From assembly GCF_013410355.1 (NCBI RefSeq), contig NZ_JACCFI010000001.1:1736001-1800000 (forward strand): a stretch of DNA of 64,000 nt, given 5' to 3'. Each line of letters opens with the position of its first letter. Positions within the stretch are counted from its first letter, which is position 1. The DNA is from Agromyces hippuratus. Its GTDB lineage: Bacteria; Actinomycetota; Actinomycetes; Actinomycetales; Microbacteriaceae. A model generated the notes under the pieces. That model was given only the letters and a program-made list of their open reading frames with translations, was not told where the DNA came from and did not search any database. Below are positions 45,582-53,235 of the stretch, piece after piece. The position numbers and the translations under genes were made by a program.

Positions 45582-46538
45582 TCAGGCGGGCTCGGCGATC
45601 ACCCGGCGCGAGGCGTGCACCCCTCGGATGAGGTCGACGGTCAGCACGATGAGCGCGAGCCACACGAGCCCGAAGCCCACCCAGCGCTCGGGCGGCATCG
45701 GCTCCTGCAGGATGAACACGCCGACGAGGAACTGGATGAACGGCGCGAAGTACTGGATGAAGCCCATGAAGATGAGCGGCAGTCGCCGCGACGCGGCCGC
45801 GAAGAGCAGGAGCGGCACCGCGGTGACCGCGCCGAGGCCGATCAGCAGCAGCGTGTGCCACACGCTCACCGTGCCGATGGTCAGGCCGGTCGTCATGGCG
45901 ACGAAGACGAGTTGCACGACGGCGAGCGGCGCGAGCCACACCGTCTCGAGCGTCAGGCCCGAGACGGCGTCGACCTTCGGGCCGACGCGCTTCTTGATGA
46001 GGCCGTAGAACCCGAACGAGAACGCCAGCACGAGCGCGATCCACGGCAGCTGACCGTAGCCGAGGGCGAGCACGATCACCGCGACGATCGAGATCCCGAC
46101 CGCGGTCCACTGGGTCGGATTCAGCCGCTCGCGCTGCACGAACACGCCGAGGAACACGGTGACGATCGGGTTGATGAAGTAGCCGAGCGCCGCTTCGACG
46201 ACCTGGTTCGTGGTCGCCGCGAACACGTAGGTCTGCCAGTTGATGAAGATGAGCACCCCCGCGAGGCCCATCGTGAGCACGATGCGCCGGTCGCGGAAGA
46301 GCAGGGCGAGCGCACGCCATGCGCGCGTGACGAGGATCAGCAGGCCGCAGAAGACGAGCGAGAAGAGCACCCGCCACGCGACGATCTCGACCGGACCGGA
46401 GGGCGCCAGCGCGATGAAGTAGATCGGCAGGAATCCCCAGAGCCCGTAGGCGGCGATCGCGTAGAGGAGGCCGGAACGGCTCACGCCGGCCGACGCGCCG
46501 GCCGAAGCGGGAACCTGGGTCTCGGAGCGGGATGACAC
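45582..46538 (-). CDS. rarD: RarD-type EamA-family transporter
   Basis: A 318-residue membrane protein with ten hydrophobic segments, starting GLLYAIAAYGLWGFLPIYF and continuing with INWQTYVFAATTNQVVEAALGYFI (in pieces, INWQTYVFAATT; LGYFINPIVTVFLGV), the RarD hallmark. Family members may move metabolites such as chloramphenicol or amino acids; here the substrate is unknown. GTG 46538 is chosen because TAGTCT ends exactly 6 nt before it, whereas the GTG two codons earlier would touch that box. It follows the groES terminators. Confidence 0.87.
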   Translation of the reverse strand: MSSRSETQVPASAGASAGVSRSGLLYAIAAYGLWGFLPIYFIALAPSGPVEIVAWRVLFSLVFCGLLILVTRAWRALALLFRDRRIVLTMGLAGVLIFINWQTYVFAATTNQVVEAALGYFINPIVTVFLGVFVQRERLNPTQWTAVGISIVAVIVLALGYGQLPWIALVLAFSFGFYGLIKKRVGPKVDAVSGLTLETVWLAPLAVVQLVFVAMTTGLTIGTVSVWHTLLLIGLGAVTAVPLLLFAAASRRLPLIFMGFIQYFAPFIQFLVGVFILQEPMPPERWVGFGLVWLALIVLTVDLIRGVHASRRVIAEPA

Positions 46539-46640
46539 CAGCACAGACTACGCCCGAGGACGGGCGTCGATCGGCGCCCCGTCGGCCGTTCCGCGACGAG
46601 ATCCGGCCATGACGGCGCGACGGCGCCGTCGGTACGACTC

Positions 46641-46672
46641 CGGGCGGCGGATGCCGCGGCATCCGCTGCCCG
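46641..46672 (-). terminator. hairpin of paired CGGATGCC octamers before rarD
   Basis: Arms cgggcggcggatgccg and cggcatccgctgcccg pair over 16 bp with one G:U. It lies between the groES terminator and rarD. Confidence 0.5.
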
Positions 46673-46681
46673 GAAACACGA

Positions 46682-46717
46682 CGAGGCCCGGACGCCCCAC
46701 TGGGCGTCCGGGCCTCG
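46682..46717 (-). terminator. groES terminator
   Basis: A perfect 16-bp stem (arm cgaggcccggacgccc) with loop cact, 18 bp past the groES stop on the minus strand. Confidence 0.82.
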
Positions 46718-46735
46718 GATCGATGCGGTCGCGCC

Positions 46736-47032
46736 TTAGCGGACGACGACTGCGAGCACGTCGCGAGCCGAGAGGACGAGGAAGTCCTCGCCGCCGAACT
46801 TGACCTCGGTGCCGCCGTACTTCGAGTAGATCACCTTGTCGCCGACTGCGACGTCGAGCGGGACGCGGTTGCCGTTGTCATCGATGCGGCCGGGGCCCAC
46901 TGCCACGACCTCGCCCTCCTGGGGCTTCTCCTTGGCAGTGTCGGGGATGACCAGACCGGATGCGGTGGTCTGCTCGGCCTCGACCTGCTTGATGACGATG
47001 CGATCCTCGAGCGGCTTGATGGAAACCGACAC
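46736..47032 (-). CDS. groES: co-chaperonin GroES
   Basis: A 98-residue 10-kDa chaperonin that caps GroEL. SIKPLEDRIVIKQVEAEQTT at the start and KYGGTEVKFGGEDFLVLSARDVLAV (in pieces, YGGTEVKFGGEDFLVL) near the end are standard. groEL is not downstream: a terminator and rarD follow, so the chaperonin gene lies elsewhere, as in many actinobacteria. Two CIRCE-type sites upstream imply control by HrcA. AAGGGG lies 6 nt before the GTG start at 47032. Confidence 0.97.
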   Translation of the reverse strand: MSVSIKPLEDRIVIKQVEAEQTTASGLVIPDTAKEKPQEGEVVAVGPGRIDDNGNRVPLDVAVGDKVIYSKYGGTEVKFGGEDFLVLSARDVLAVVVR

Positions 47033-47080
47033 GGTTGACCCCTTCTCTCTGTGAAGAAAACTGTCTTGACGAAGACTTGG

Positions 47081-47107
47081 TTAGCAGCCTCAGAGCGAGA
47101 GTGCTAA
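47081..47107. promoter_or_regulatory. CIRCE element (HrcA operator)
   Basis: TTAGCAGCC-N9-GAGTGCTAA: the right arm is a perfect CIRCE half, the left differs at two positions from TTAGCACTC. It lies about 50 bp upstream of groES. Confidence 0.88.
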
Positions 47108-47125
47108 GGCGAGTCTAGGCGCGAT

Positions 47126-47152
47126 TTGGCACTCGTGCAACGTGAGTGCCAG
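47126..47152. promoter_or_regulatory. second CIRCE-like element
   Basis: TTGGCACTC-N9-GAGTGCCAG, with the 9-bp spacing kept and paired changes (A to G, T to C) that keep 8 of 9 arm positions complementary. It lies 18 bp beyond the first site, towards the divergent methyltransferase gene. Confidence 0.65.
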
Positions 47153-47235
47153 CCCGTTCAGCCACTGGCGAAACGGGGCGATCCGCATCGCGACGCGCGC
47201 GGGGCGCTCGGGCCGCGCGGTGCTAGCGTTGCCGA

Positions 47236-48423
47236 GTGGATCGCTCCGAACTCGTCGAACTGCTCTCCCCCGAGGGTCTCACGCTGCTCGACGGGCTGCC
47301 CGACTGGGACTCGAAGGCCGACATCGTCAAGACCGTCGCCGATCTGCGGAAGCAAGGTCACCCGCCGACGCTCGTCGCGGCCGTGCTCAGCCAGGCGAAG
47401 CTCCGTGCGAAGGCCGAGGCCAAGTTCGGCCCGTTCGCCTCGCGCATGCTCTTCACCGAGGCGGGCCTCGAGCAGGCCACGCGCCTGAAGGTCGCCGCCC
47501 TCCATGCCGGCCGGTTCTCGCGCGCCGGCGTGCGCCATGTCGCCGACCTCGGTTGCGGCATCGGCGGCGACGCCCTCGCCATGGCCGCGATCGACCTCGA
47601 GGTCACCGCCGCCGAGGCCGACGAGGTGACGGCCGCCGTCGCCGCGTACAACCTCACGCCGTTCCCCCGGGTCCGAGTGCTGCACGAGCAGGCCGAGCAC
47701 GTCGCCCTGGGCGGCATCGATGGCGCCTGGCTCGACCCCGCGCGCCGCACGACTGCGGGCGGCACGACGACGAGGATCGCGGATGCCTCGGCCTACTCCC
47801 CCTCGCTCGACTTCGCCTTCGGGCTCGGCGAGCGCATGCCCGTCGGCGTGAAGCTCGGCCCCGGCACCGATCGCGACGTGATTCCGGCGGGTGCCGAGGC
47901 GCAGTGGGTCTCGGTCGACGGCGACCTCGTCGAGCTCGGCGTCTGGTTCGGGGCGGTCGCACGCCCGGGCATCCGCCGGGCAGCGCTCGTGATCCGCGGT
48001 GACGCCGCCCAGGAGCTCACCGCCGACGCCGACAGTGAGGACGCACCCGTCGGCCCGCTCGGGGAGTACGTGTACGAACCCGACGGCGCCGTGATCCGCG
48101 CGCGACTGATCGGCGACCTCGCTCGGGCGAACGGCGCATGGATGCTCAGCTCGGGCATCGCGTACCTCACCTCCGACACGGCGTTCGATTCGCCGTTCGC
48201 GCGCGGCTTCCGCGTGCTCGAGCGCCTGCCCGCCGACGAACGTCAGCTGCGGCAGGCCCTGGCCGCCCGCGGCGTCGGCACGCTCGAGATCAAGAAGCGC
48301 GGCGTCGACGTCGACCCGGCGCAGCTGCGCACGCGACTGAAGCTGAAGGGCGCGGCATCCGCGACGATCGTGTTGACGCGGGAGTCGGGCCGGCACGTCG
48401 CCCTGCTCGTCGAACGCCTCTGA
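47236..48423 (+). CDS. class I methyltransferase with THUMP-like domain
   Basis: A 395-residue SAM-dependent methyltransferase-type protein. ADLGCGIGGDALAMA (about 103-117) is the SAM-binding motif I, and LDPARRT (about 166) is at the place of the catalytic motif; the C terminus (GTLEIKKRGVDVDPAQLR) belongs to the THUMP-like family known from actinobacteria. An RNA substrate is therefore likely but unproved. The GTG start follows TAGCGT by 6 nt, with no ribosome-binding site. Divergent from groES. Confidence 0.87.
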   Translation: MDRSELVELLSPEGLTLLDGLPDWDSKADIVKTVADLRKQGHPPTLVAAVLSQAKLRAKAEAKFGPFASRMLFTEAGLEQATRLKVAALHAGRFSRAGVRHVADLGCGIGGDALAMAAIDLEVTAAEADEVTAAVAAYNLTPFPRVRVLHEQAEHVALGGIDGAWLDPARRTTAGGTTTRIADASAYSPSLDFAFGLGERMPVGVKLGPGTDRDVIPAGAEAQWVSVDGDLVELGVWFGAVARPGIRRAALVIRGDAAQELTADADSEDAPVGPLGEYVYEPDGAVIRARLIGDLARANGAWMLSSGIAYLTSDTAFDSPFARGFRVLERLPADERQLRQALAARGVGTLEIKKRGVDVDPAQLRTRLKLKGAASATIVLTRESGRHVALLVERL

Positions 48424-48436
48424 CGCGCAGGCCCGA

Positions 48437-49042
48437 TCAGCTCGGAAGCGCGCCGAAGACGATCGCGTAGTACCCGATCCAGACGGCCGAGAACACGAGC
48501 CCGGCGAGCCCCGTGCCGATGCCGACGAAGGCCAGCGTTCGGCCGTGCTCCTCGCGGCGCAGACCGAGCACCCCGAAGACGATCGCCGCGATCGAGAGCG
48601 GCAGCATCCAGCCGACGAAGAGCGATGCCGCGGCGCCGATCGTGCCCACCACGGCGGCGACCCAGCTGTACACCCGCCGCTGCGTCTCCTCTTCGGCCTC
48701 TTCGACCGCGTCGAAGCCCGGGCGGTGCACGATGAGGAGCTGCCCGGTCGAGATCGACTGCAACTGGCCGGTGTCGAACGGCACCTCGAACTCGCGCACT
48801 GCGGGTTCCGCGCGGAACGTCGGTTCGGCCGGCTGGAACGGAGCGAGCGGGTCGGGCGGCAACGCGGGCTGAGCGAGTGGCGGCGCCGGTGCGTCGGGCA
48901 GCGACACGTCGGGCAGAGGCGCGTTCGGCGGCGACGCGGCCGACGAAGACGTGTCCGGCTGTGGCGAAGCGTCGGGTTCGCCGGACCCCGGAACGCGGTC
49001 AGGGGCTTCGCCGTCGGGCGAAGCCCCATCACGCGCGGTCAT
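48437..49042 (-). CDS. proline-rich protein with two membrane segments (DUF4190-like)
   Basis: A 201-residue protein: an N-terminal low-complexity region rich in Pro, Ala, Asp and Ser (about 1-80), then a soluble stretch with VPFDTGQLQSISTGQLLIV, and a C-terminal pair of membrane segments (VAAVVGTIGAAASLFVGWML, LAFVGIGTGLAGLVFSAVWIGYY) with a short LRREEHGRTLA loop like other DUF4190 proteins. It lies 13 bp past the convergent methyltransferase gene and 10 bp after the next paralogue-like gene. Function unknown. Confidence 0.7.
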   Translation of the reverse strand: MTARDGASPDGEAPDRVPGSGEPDASPQPDTSSSAASPPNAPLPDVSLPDAPAPPLAQPALPPDPLAPFQPAEPTFRAEPAVREFEVPFDTGQLQSISTGQLLIVHRPGFDAVEEAEEETQRRVYSWVAAVVGTIGAAASLFVGWMLPLSIAAIVFGVLGLRREEHGRTLAFVGIGTGLAGLVFSAVWIGYYAIVFGALPS

Positions 49043-49052
49043 CGGGTATCCC

Positions 49053-49793
49053 TCAGTAGTAGTAGTCGAACGAGTTGAAGGTCGCCAGCGCGATCACCCA
49101 TCCCACGATCATGAGCAACCCGAAGACGATGCCGACGAAACCGAGGATGATGCCGGTGAGCCACATGCCCTTCGCCGCCGGCTCCTTCTTCTTGCCGAGG
49201 AAGCCGAGCACGACGGCAGCGGCGGGGATGAAGAGCTGCATGATGCCGCCGACAACCGGAATCCAGAACACTCCGAGCGCACCGACGACACCCACGATGC
49301 CCGCGATGAGCGAGATCAGGCTGAGCACCGGAGTCGGCTTCGCCGGCGTCGCGGGAGCGTACACGCCGCCGTAGGCGGGCTGCGCCGGAGCGCCGTACCC
49401 CGCCGCGGGGGCGCCGTACCCGGGTGCCGGAGCGCCGGCAGCAGGCTCGGCGGGAGCACCGTAGGCACCCGGTGCCGGCGGTGCCGGCGGCGTCGGTGCA
49501 CCGTAGGTCGGAGCAGCGGTCGGCGGCACCGGCGCGCCGTAGCTCGGAGCAGCGGGCGGGGCCGGCGGTGCAGGCGGAGCCGGCGGCTCGGGCGCGGCCG
49601 GCGGCTCGGGCGCCGACGGAACCTCGGGCACGTCGGGAGTCGACGCAGCGGGCGCCGCCTCGACCGGAGCGACCGGCTCGGGTGCGCTCGGCACCGCGGG
49701 TTCGGCCGGGGTCGGCGCCTCGGGTTCGGGCACGCTCGGGGTCACCGGCTCCGCCGGCTCATCGGGAACGTCGGGGTTCTTCGGATCACTCAT
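49053..49793 (-). CDS. proline-rich DUF4190-like membrane protein with YGAP repeats
   Basis: A 246-residue protein. Residues 1-85 are Pro/Glu/Ala-rich, 85-160 carry repeated YGAP units (APSYGAP, APTYGAP, AGYGAP), and two to three membrane segments follow (LSLISLIAGIVGVVGALGVFWI, LFIPAAAVVLGFLG, MWLTGIILGFVGIVFGLLMIVGWVIAL). It ends FDYYY. The start is ATG 49793, with GGGCGGA upstream. Pro/Tyr-rich cytoplasmic arms on such proteins may gather partners near the membrane, but this is inference. Confidence 0.75.
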   Translation of the reverse strand: MSDPKNPDVPDEPAEPVTPSVPEPEAPTPAEPAVPSAPEPVAPVEAAPAASTPDVPEVPSAPEPPAAPEPPAPPAPPAPPAAPSYGAPVPPTAAPTYGAPTPPAPPAPGAYGAPAEPAAGAPAPGYGAPAAGYGAPAQPAYGGVYAPATPAKPTPVLSLISLIAGIVGVVGALGVFWIPVVGGIMQLFIPAAAVVLGFLGKKKEPAAKGMWLTGIILGFVGIVFGLLMIVGWVIALATFNSFDYYY

Positions 49794-49839
49794 GGCATTC
49801 CGCCCTTCTTCGTGGTCGTTCGTGGCGCGAGCTCGTCGC

Positions 49840-50295
49840 TCAGTACGAGTACGAGCTGCTGAAGGCACCGGCCGCCGCGAGGACGATGACCAGGATGATC
49901 CAGATGAGGCCGGCCGCGAGGCCGACGTAGCCGATGATCAGACCCGCGATCGCGAGGCCGCGGCCCTGCTCGCCCGTCTTCTTGATCTGGCTGAGCGCGA
50001 TGTGGCCGGTGATGATCGCTGCCAGCGAGACGAAGAACGCCGACACGAGCGAGACGATCGCGAGCACGTTGGTCTTGGCTGCCGGCGCCTGACCGTATGC
50101 GGGCTGGCCGTAGGCGGGGGCGGGCTGCCCATAGGCGGGGGCCGGCTGCGCGTACGCGGGTGCTGCGGGCTGCTGCGGTGCGGCATACGCGGGTGCAGCG
50201 GGTGCGGCCGGCGCGGCCGGAACCTCGGTCGCGGCCGGCGGTGCCGGCGGGACCGGCGGAACGGCGGGCTGCTCGGGAAGGTTCGGATCGGTCAC
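49840..50295 (-). CDS. DUF4190-type membrane protein with proline/tyrosine-rich N terminus
   Basis: A 151-residue protein: a Pro/Ala start, then Tyr-Gly-Gln-Pro repeats (PAPAYGQPAPAYGQPAYGQA), and a standard DUF4190 hairpin of two membrane segments with the loop HIALSQIKKTGEQGRGLAIAG, the family signature. It ends SSSYSY. It is the first gene of the three-gene group 50295-48437; the others follow at 46 and 10 bp. Function unknown. Confidence 0.82.
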   Translation of the reverse strand: MTDPNLPEQPAVPPVPPAPPAATEVPAAPAAPAAPAYAAPQQPAAPAYAQPAPAYGQPAPAYGQPAYGQAPAAKTNVLAIVSLVSAFFVSLAAIITGHIALSQIKKTGEQGRGLAIAGLIIGYVGLAAGLIWIILVIVLAAAGAFSSSYSY

Positions 50296-50422
50296 TGTCG
50301 GTGTTCCCCTCGATGCGGTCGAATGCGCGCAGCCACGGCGGCAGGCGCTCCGGGCGCCGTCGACGACGGCGGCAGCCGGTTCTCCCGCTCACACTACCGC
50401 GACACGCGCAGGGACGCACGGC

Positions 50423-51490
50423 CTACGCGACGCTCGCCGCCATCTGGATCTCGGTCGCAGGCAGGGTCGAGTCGGCCCCGAAATCGAGCGTCGACGGCGG
50501 ATGCCCCGCCATCACGAGTTGCGCGCCGAGGGCCGCGATCATCGCGCCGTTGTCGGTGCAGAGCGACAGCGGCGGAATGCGCAGGGCGATGCCCGCGGCA
50601 TCCGCTCGCTCGATCGCCACTTCGCGGAGGCGCGAATTGGCGACGACGCCGCCGCCGAGCAGCAGGCGCGGAACCCCGAGGTCGGTGCACGCGGCCACCG
50701 CCTTCGAGACGAGCACGTCGACGACGGCCTCGCGGAAGCTCGCCGCGACGTCGGCGAGCGGCACTGGCTCACCGGCGGCCTCGCGCTGCTCGACCCAGCG
50801 CGCGACGGCCGTCTTCAGGCCCGAGAAGCTGAAGTCGTAGCGGTGCGCGACCAGGTCCTTCGGCTGCGTGAGCCCTCGCGGGAAGCGGATCGCACGCGGG
50901 TCGCCGCCGATCGCCGCCCGGTCGATCTCGGGGCCGCCCGGGTAGCGCAGGCCGAGCAGGCGGGCGACCTTGTCGAATGCCTCCCCTGCCGCGTCGTCGA
51001 TCGTCTCGCCGAGCAGCTCGACGTCGGAGACGAGGTCGCGCACGAGCAGCAACGAGGTGTGACCACCCGAGACCAGCAGGGCGACCGTCGGCGTCTCGAG
51101 CGGCGCGGCCGTGTCGAGCAGGTCGGCGCCGACGTGGCCCACGAGGTGGTTCACCGCGTAGATCGGCACGTCGAGCGAGAGGGCGAGGGCCTTCGCTGCC
51201 CCGACTCCGACCATGAGGGCACCCGCGAGACCGGGGCCGCTCGTCACGGCGACGGCGTCGAGGTCGTCGAGCGTGACGGATGCCTCGGCGAGCGCCGCCC
51301 GGATCGTGGGGCCGAGCGCCTCGAGGTGGGCACGCGCCGCGACCTCGGGCACGATGCCGCCGTATCGCGCGTGCTCGTCCATGGAGGAGGCGATCGTGTT
51401 GGCGAGGAGCGTCGTTCCGCGCACGATGCCGACGCCGGTCTCGTCGCACGAGGTCTCGATGCCGAGGATCAGCGGGGCGTCCCGGTTCAT
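50423..51490 (-). CDS. tsaD: tRNA N6-threonylcarbamoyladenosine transferase subunit TsaD
   Basis: Transfers the threonylcarbamoyl group to A37 of ANN-decoding tRNAs. The 355-residue protein has LGIETSCDETGVG at the start, the metal-binding His115 and His119 in NHLVGHV, VSGGHTSLLL, and FSFSGLKTA, all diagnostic. Its ATG overlaps the rimI stop by 4 bp; with TsaB and TsaE from the same operon it builds the t6A complex. TsaC is not in the window. Confidence 0.97.
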   Translation of the reverse strand: MNRDAPLILGIETSCDETGVGIVRGTTLLANTIASSMDEHARYGGIVPEVAARAHLEALGPTIRAALAEASVTLDDLDAVAVTSGPGLAGALMVGVGAAKALALSLDVPIYAVNHLVGHVGADLLDTAAPLETPTVALLVSGGHTSLLLVRDLVSDVELLGETIDDAAGEAFDKVARLLGLRYPGGPEIDRAAIGGDPRAIRFPRGLTQPKDLVAHRYDFSFSGLKTAVARWVEQREAAGEPVPLADVAASFREAVVDVLVSKAVAACTDLGVPRLLLGGGVVANSRLREVAIERADAAGIALRIPPLSLCTDNGAMIAALGAQLVMAGHPPSTLDFGADSTLPATEIQMAASVA

Positions 51491-52047
51491 CGCTTCGCCT
51501 CCGCGTCTCGTGCTTCGATCGGGGTGCGCTCGGACGATGCCGCACCGGCCGCGTCCGCCTCGGCGGGCCGGGCCACTGCGGGCGGCACCGTCAGCCGCAT
51601 GTGCACGGCATCGATGCCGCCGCGGTAGTAGCGACGGCGGATGCCGATCTCCTCGAAGCCGAGCGAGTCGTAGAGCGCGCGGGCGATGGGGTTGTCGGCA
51701 CGCACCTCGAGGAAGATCTCGGCGACGTGCCGTCGGCGGGCCTCGGTGATGAGCGCGTGCATGAGCCCGCGCCCGAGCCCGATGCCGCGGATCGCAGGCG
51801 CGACCGCGATCGTCTGGATGTCGGCTTGACCGCCGCCCTTGGGCGCGAGGAGCCCGGCGTAGCCGAGCAGGCCGGCGGCCTCGTCGTCGGCCTCGTCGTC
51901 GACCGCGATGAGGTAGTAGGCGTGCGGGCTCTCGAGTTCGCGGCGCATGGCGTCGTCGGGCCAGGCGTCGGCCTCGAACGTCTCGCGTTCGAGCACCATG
52001 ATGCGATCGAGGTCGGCGACCTTCGCCCGCCGCATGAACACGCTCAT
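51487..52047 (-). CDS. rimI: ribosomal-protein-alanine acetyltransferase RimI
   Basis: GNAT-family N-alpha-acetyltransferase, 186 residues. The acetyl-CoA loop is IRGIGLGRGLMHAL (about 91-104), followed by FLEVRADNPIARALYDSLGF. The C-terminal 30 residues are an Ala/Glu-rich extension. Its ATG overlaps the tsaB stop by 4 bp (ATGA), and it overlaps tsaD by 4 bp. In actinobacteria it normally sits between tsaB and tsaD. Other substrates than S18 are possible. Confidence 0.93.
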   Translation of the reverse strand: MSVFMRRAKVADLDRIMVLERETFEADAWPDDAMRRELESPHAYYLIAVDDEADDEAAGLLGYAGLLAPKGGGQADIQTIAVAPAIRGIGLGRGLMHALITEARRRHVAEIFLEVRADNPIARALYDSLGFEEIGIRRRYYRGGIDAVHMRLTVPPAVARPAEADAAGAASSERTPIEARDAEAKR

Positions 52048-52679
52048 CGCAGCACCTTCTTGCCGGCCGAGGGGGTCACGTCGGGTGCGCGCAGGTAGAT
52101 CGGCGCGTCGGCCGCGAGCGGTAGCCGCCCGGCGGCGAAGGCGAGTTCGGCGAGCACGCCGATCGCGCCCGCGGAGACGACCGTCGCGTCGAAGCGGATG
52201 CCCCGCGCCGCCGGCACGTCATCGCGCGGCACGAGCCCGGGGCCGCCGACCCGCACGGGCAAGCCGTCGCGGTCGAGCCCGTCGTACTCGGAGACGGCGA
52301 ACTCGCGCCGACGGGCATCGGTGACGACCAGCAGCGGGCCGGTGTCGCCCGCGGCGTACCTGCTCGCGGCGATCGCGTCGTGACTGACGACGGGCACGAA
52401 CGGGCGGTCGATGCCGAGCGCGAAGGCGTGCGCGGCCGCGATGCCGACGCGGAGTCCCGTGAACGGGCCGGGTCCCATGCCGGCGGCGACGCCCGAGAGG
52501 TCGCGCCGGTCGACGCCCGACTGGGCGAGCGCGTCCCTGATGAAGCCGCCGATCACCTCGGCGTGGCGCATCGTGTCGTCGGTGCCGGTCTCGGCGAGGC
52601 AGCGCAGCTCGCCCGTGGCGCGGTCGCGATCGACGACCGCGACACTCGTGCCCGTCGAGGTGTCGATCGCGAGAAGCAT
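52044..52679 (-). CDS. tsaB: tRNA threonylcarbamoyladenosine biosynthesis protein TsaB
   Basis: A 211-residue ASKHA-fold subunit that dimerises with TsaD. LLAIDTSTGTSVAVVDRD at the start and GMGPGPFTGLRVG (about 65-77) are family signatures. ATG 52679 is preceded both by GAGGG and, 7 nt upstream, by TAGGCT, so a separate leaderless or very short-leader transcript may start here even though tsaE ends only 10 bp upstream. Overlaps rimI by 4 bp. Confidence 0.95.
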   Translation of the reverse strand: MLLAIDTSTGTSVAVVDRDRATGELRCLAETGTDDTMRHAEVIGGFIRDALAQSGVDRRDLSGVAAGMGPGPFTGLRVGIAAAHAFALGIDRPFVPVVSHDAIAASRYAAGDTGPLLVVTDARRREFAVSEYDGLDRDGLPVRVGGPGLVPRDDVPAARGIRFDATVVSAGAIGVLAELAFAAGRLPLAADAPIYLRAPDVTPSAGKKVLR

Positions 52680-52689
52680 GCCCTCAAGC

Positions 52690-53235
52690 CTACGCGCGCG
52701 CGGCGTACGGGGTGTCCGCCCAACGGGGGCCGTACCCCGTCGCCGTGACGACCCGGGGTTCGTCGGCGTCGAGCGCTGCATCGAGGTCGGCGTCGCCGTC
52801 GATGGACTCCTCGCCCGCGGCATCCGCTGCTCGCGCGACGACGGCGCTCGCACCGGTGGGTCGTTCGATGACGATCTCGAGCCACGAGTCGGTGACGTCC
52901 TCGACGAGGCCGGCGCCCCACTCGACCACGACCACCGAACGGTCGAAGTCGAGATCGAGGTCGTCGAGCAGCGCCGAGCTGCCGAGCCGGTACGCGTCGA
53001 CGTGCACGAGCGGGGCGCCGCCGACGAGGCTCGGATGCGTGCGAGCGAGCACGAACGTCGGGCTCTGCACCGGCCCGCGGATGCCGAGGCCCGCGCCGAT
53101 GCCGCGCGTGAGCGTGGTCTTGCCCGCCCCGAGCGGGCCGGTGAGCACGACGACGTCGCCCGCCCGCAGCACGGTTCCGAGCTCACGGCCGAACGCCTCC
53201 ATGGCCTCGGTGTCCGGCGCCTCGAAGCGCATCAT
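52690..53235 (-). CDS. tsaE: tRNA threonylcarbamoyladenosine biosynthesis ATPase TsaE
   Basis: A 181-residue P-loop ATPase that drives the t6A complex. GPLGAGKTTLTRGI (about 33-46), SPTFVLARTHPS and HVDAYRLGS are the family motifs. The C-terminal part is extended by an acidic stretch of about 30 residues. ATG 53235 (followed by a second ATG) overlaps the alr stop, so alr and tsaE are coupled. Confidence 0.95.
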   Translation of the reverse strand: MMRFEAPDTEAMEAFGRELGTVLRAGDVVVLTGPLGAGKTTLTRGIGAGLGIRGPVQSPTFVLARTHPSLVGGAPLVHVDAYRLGSSALLDDLDLDFDRSVVVVEWGAGLVEDVTDSWLEIVIERPTGASAVVARAADAAGEESIDGDADLDAALDADEPRVVTATGYGPRWADTPYAARA

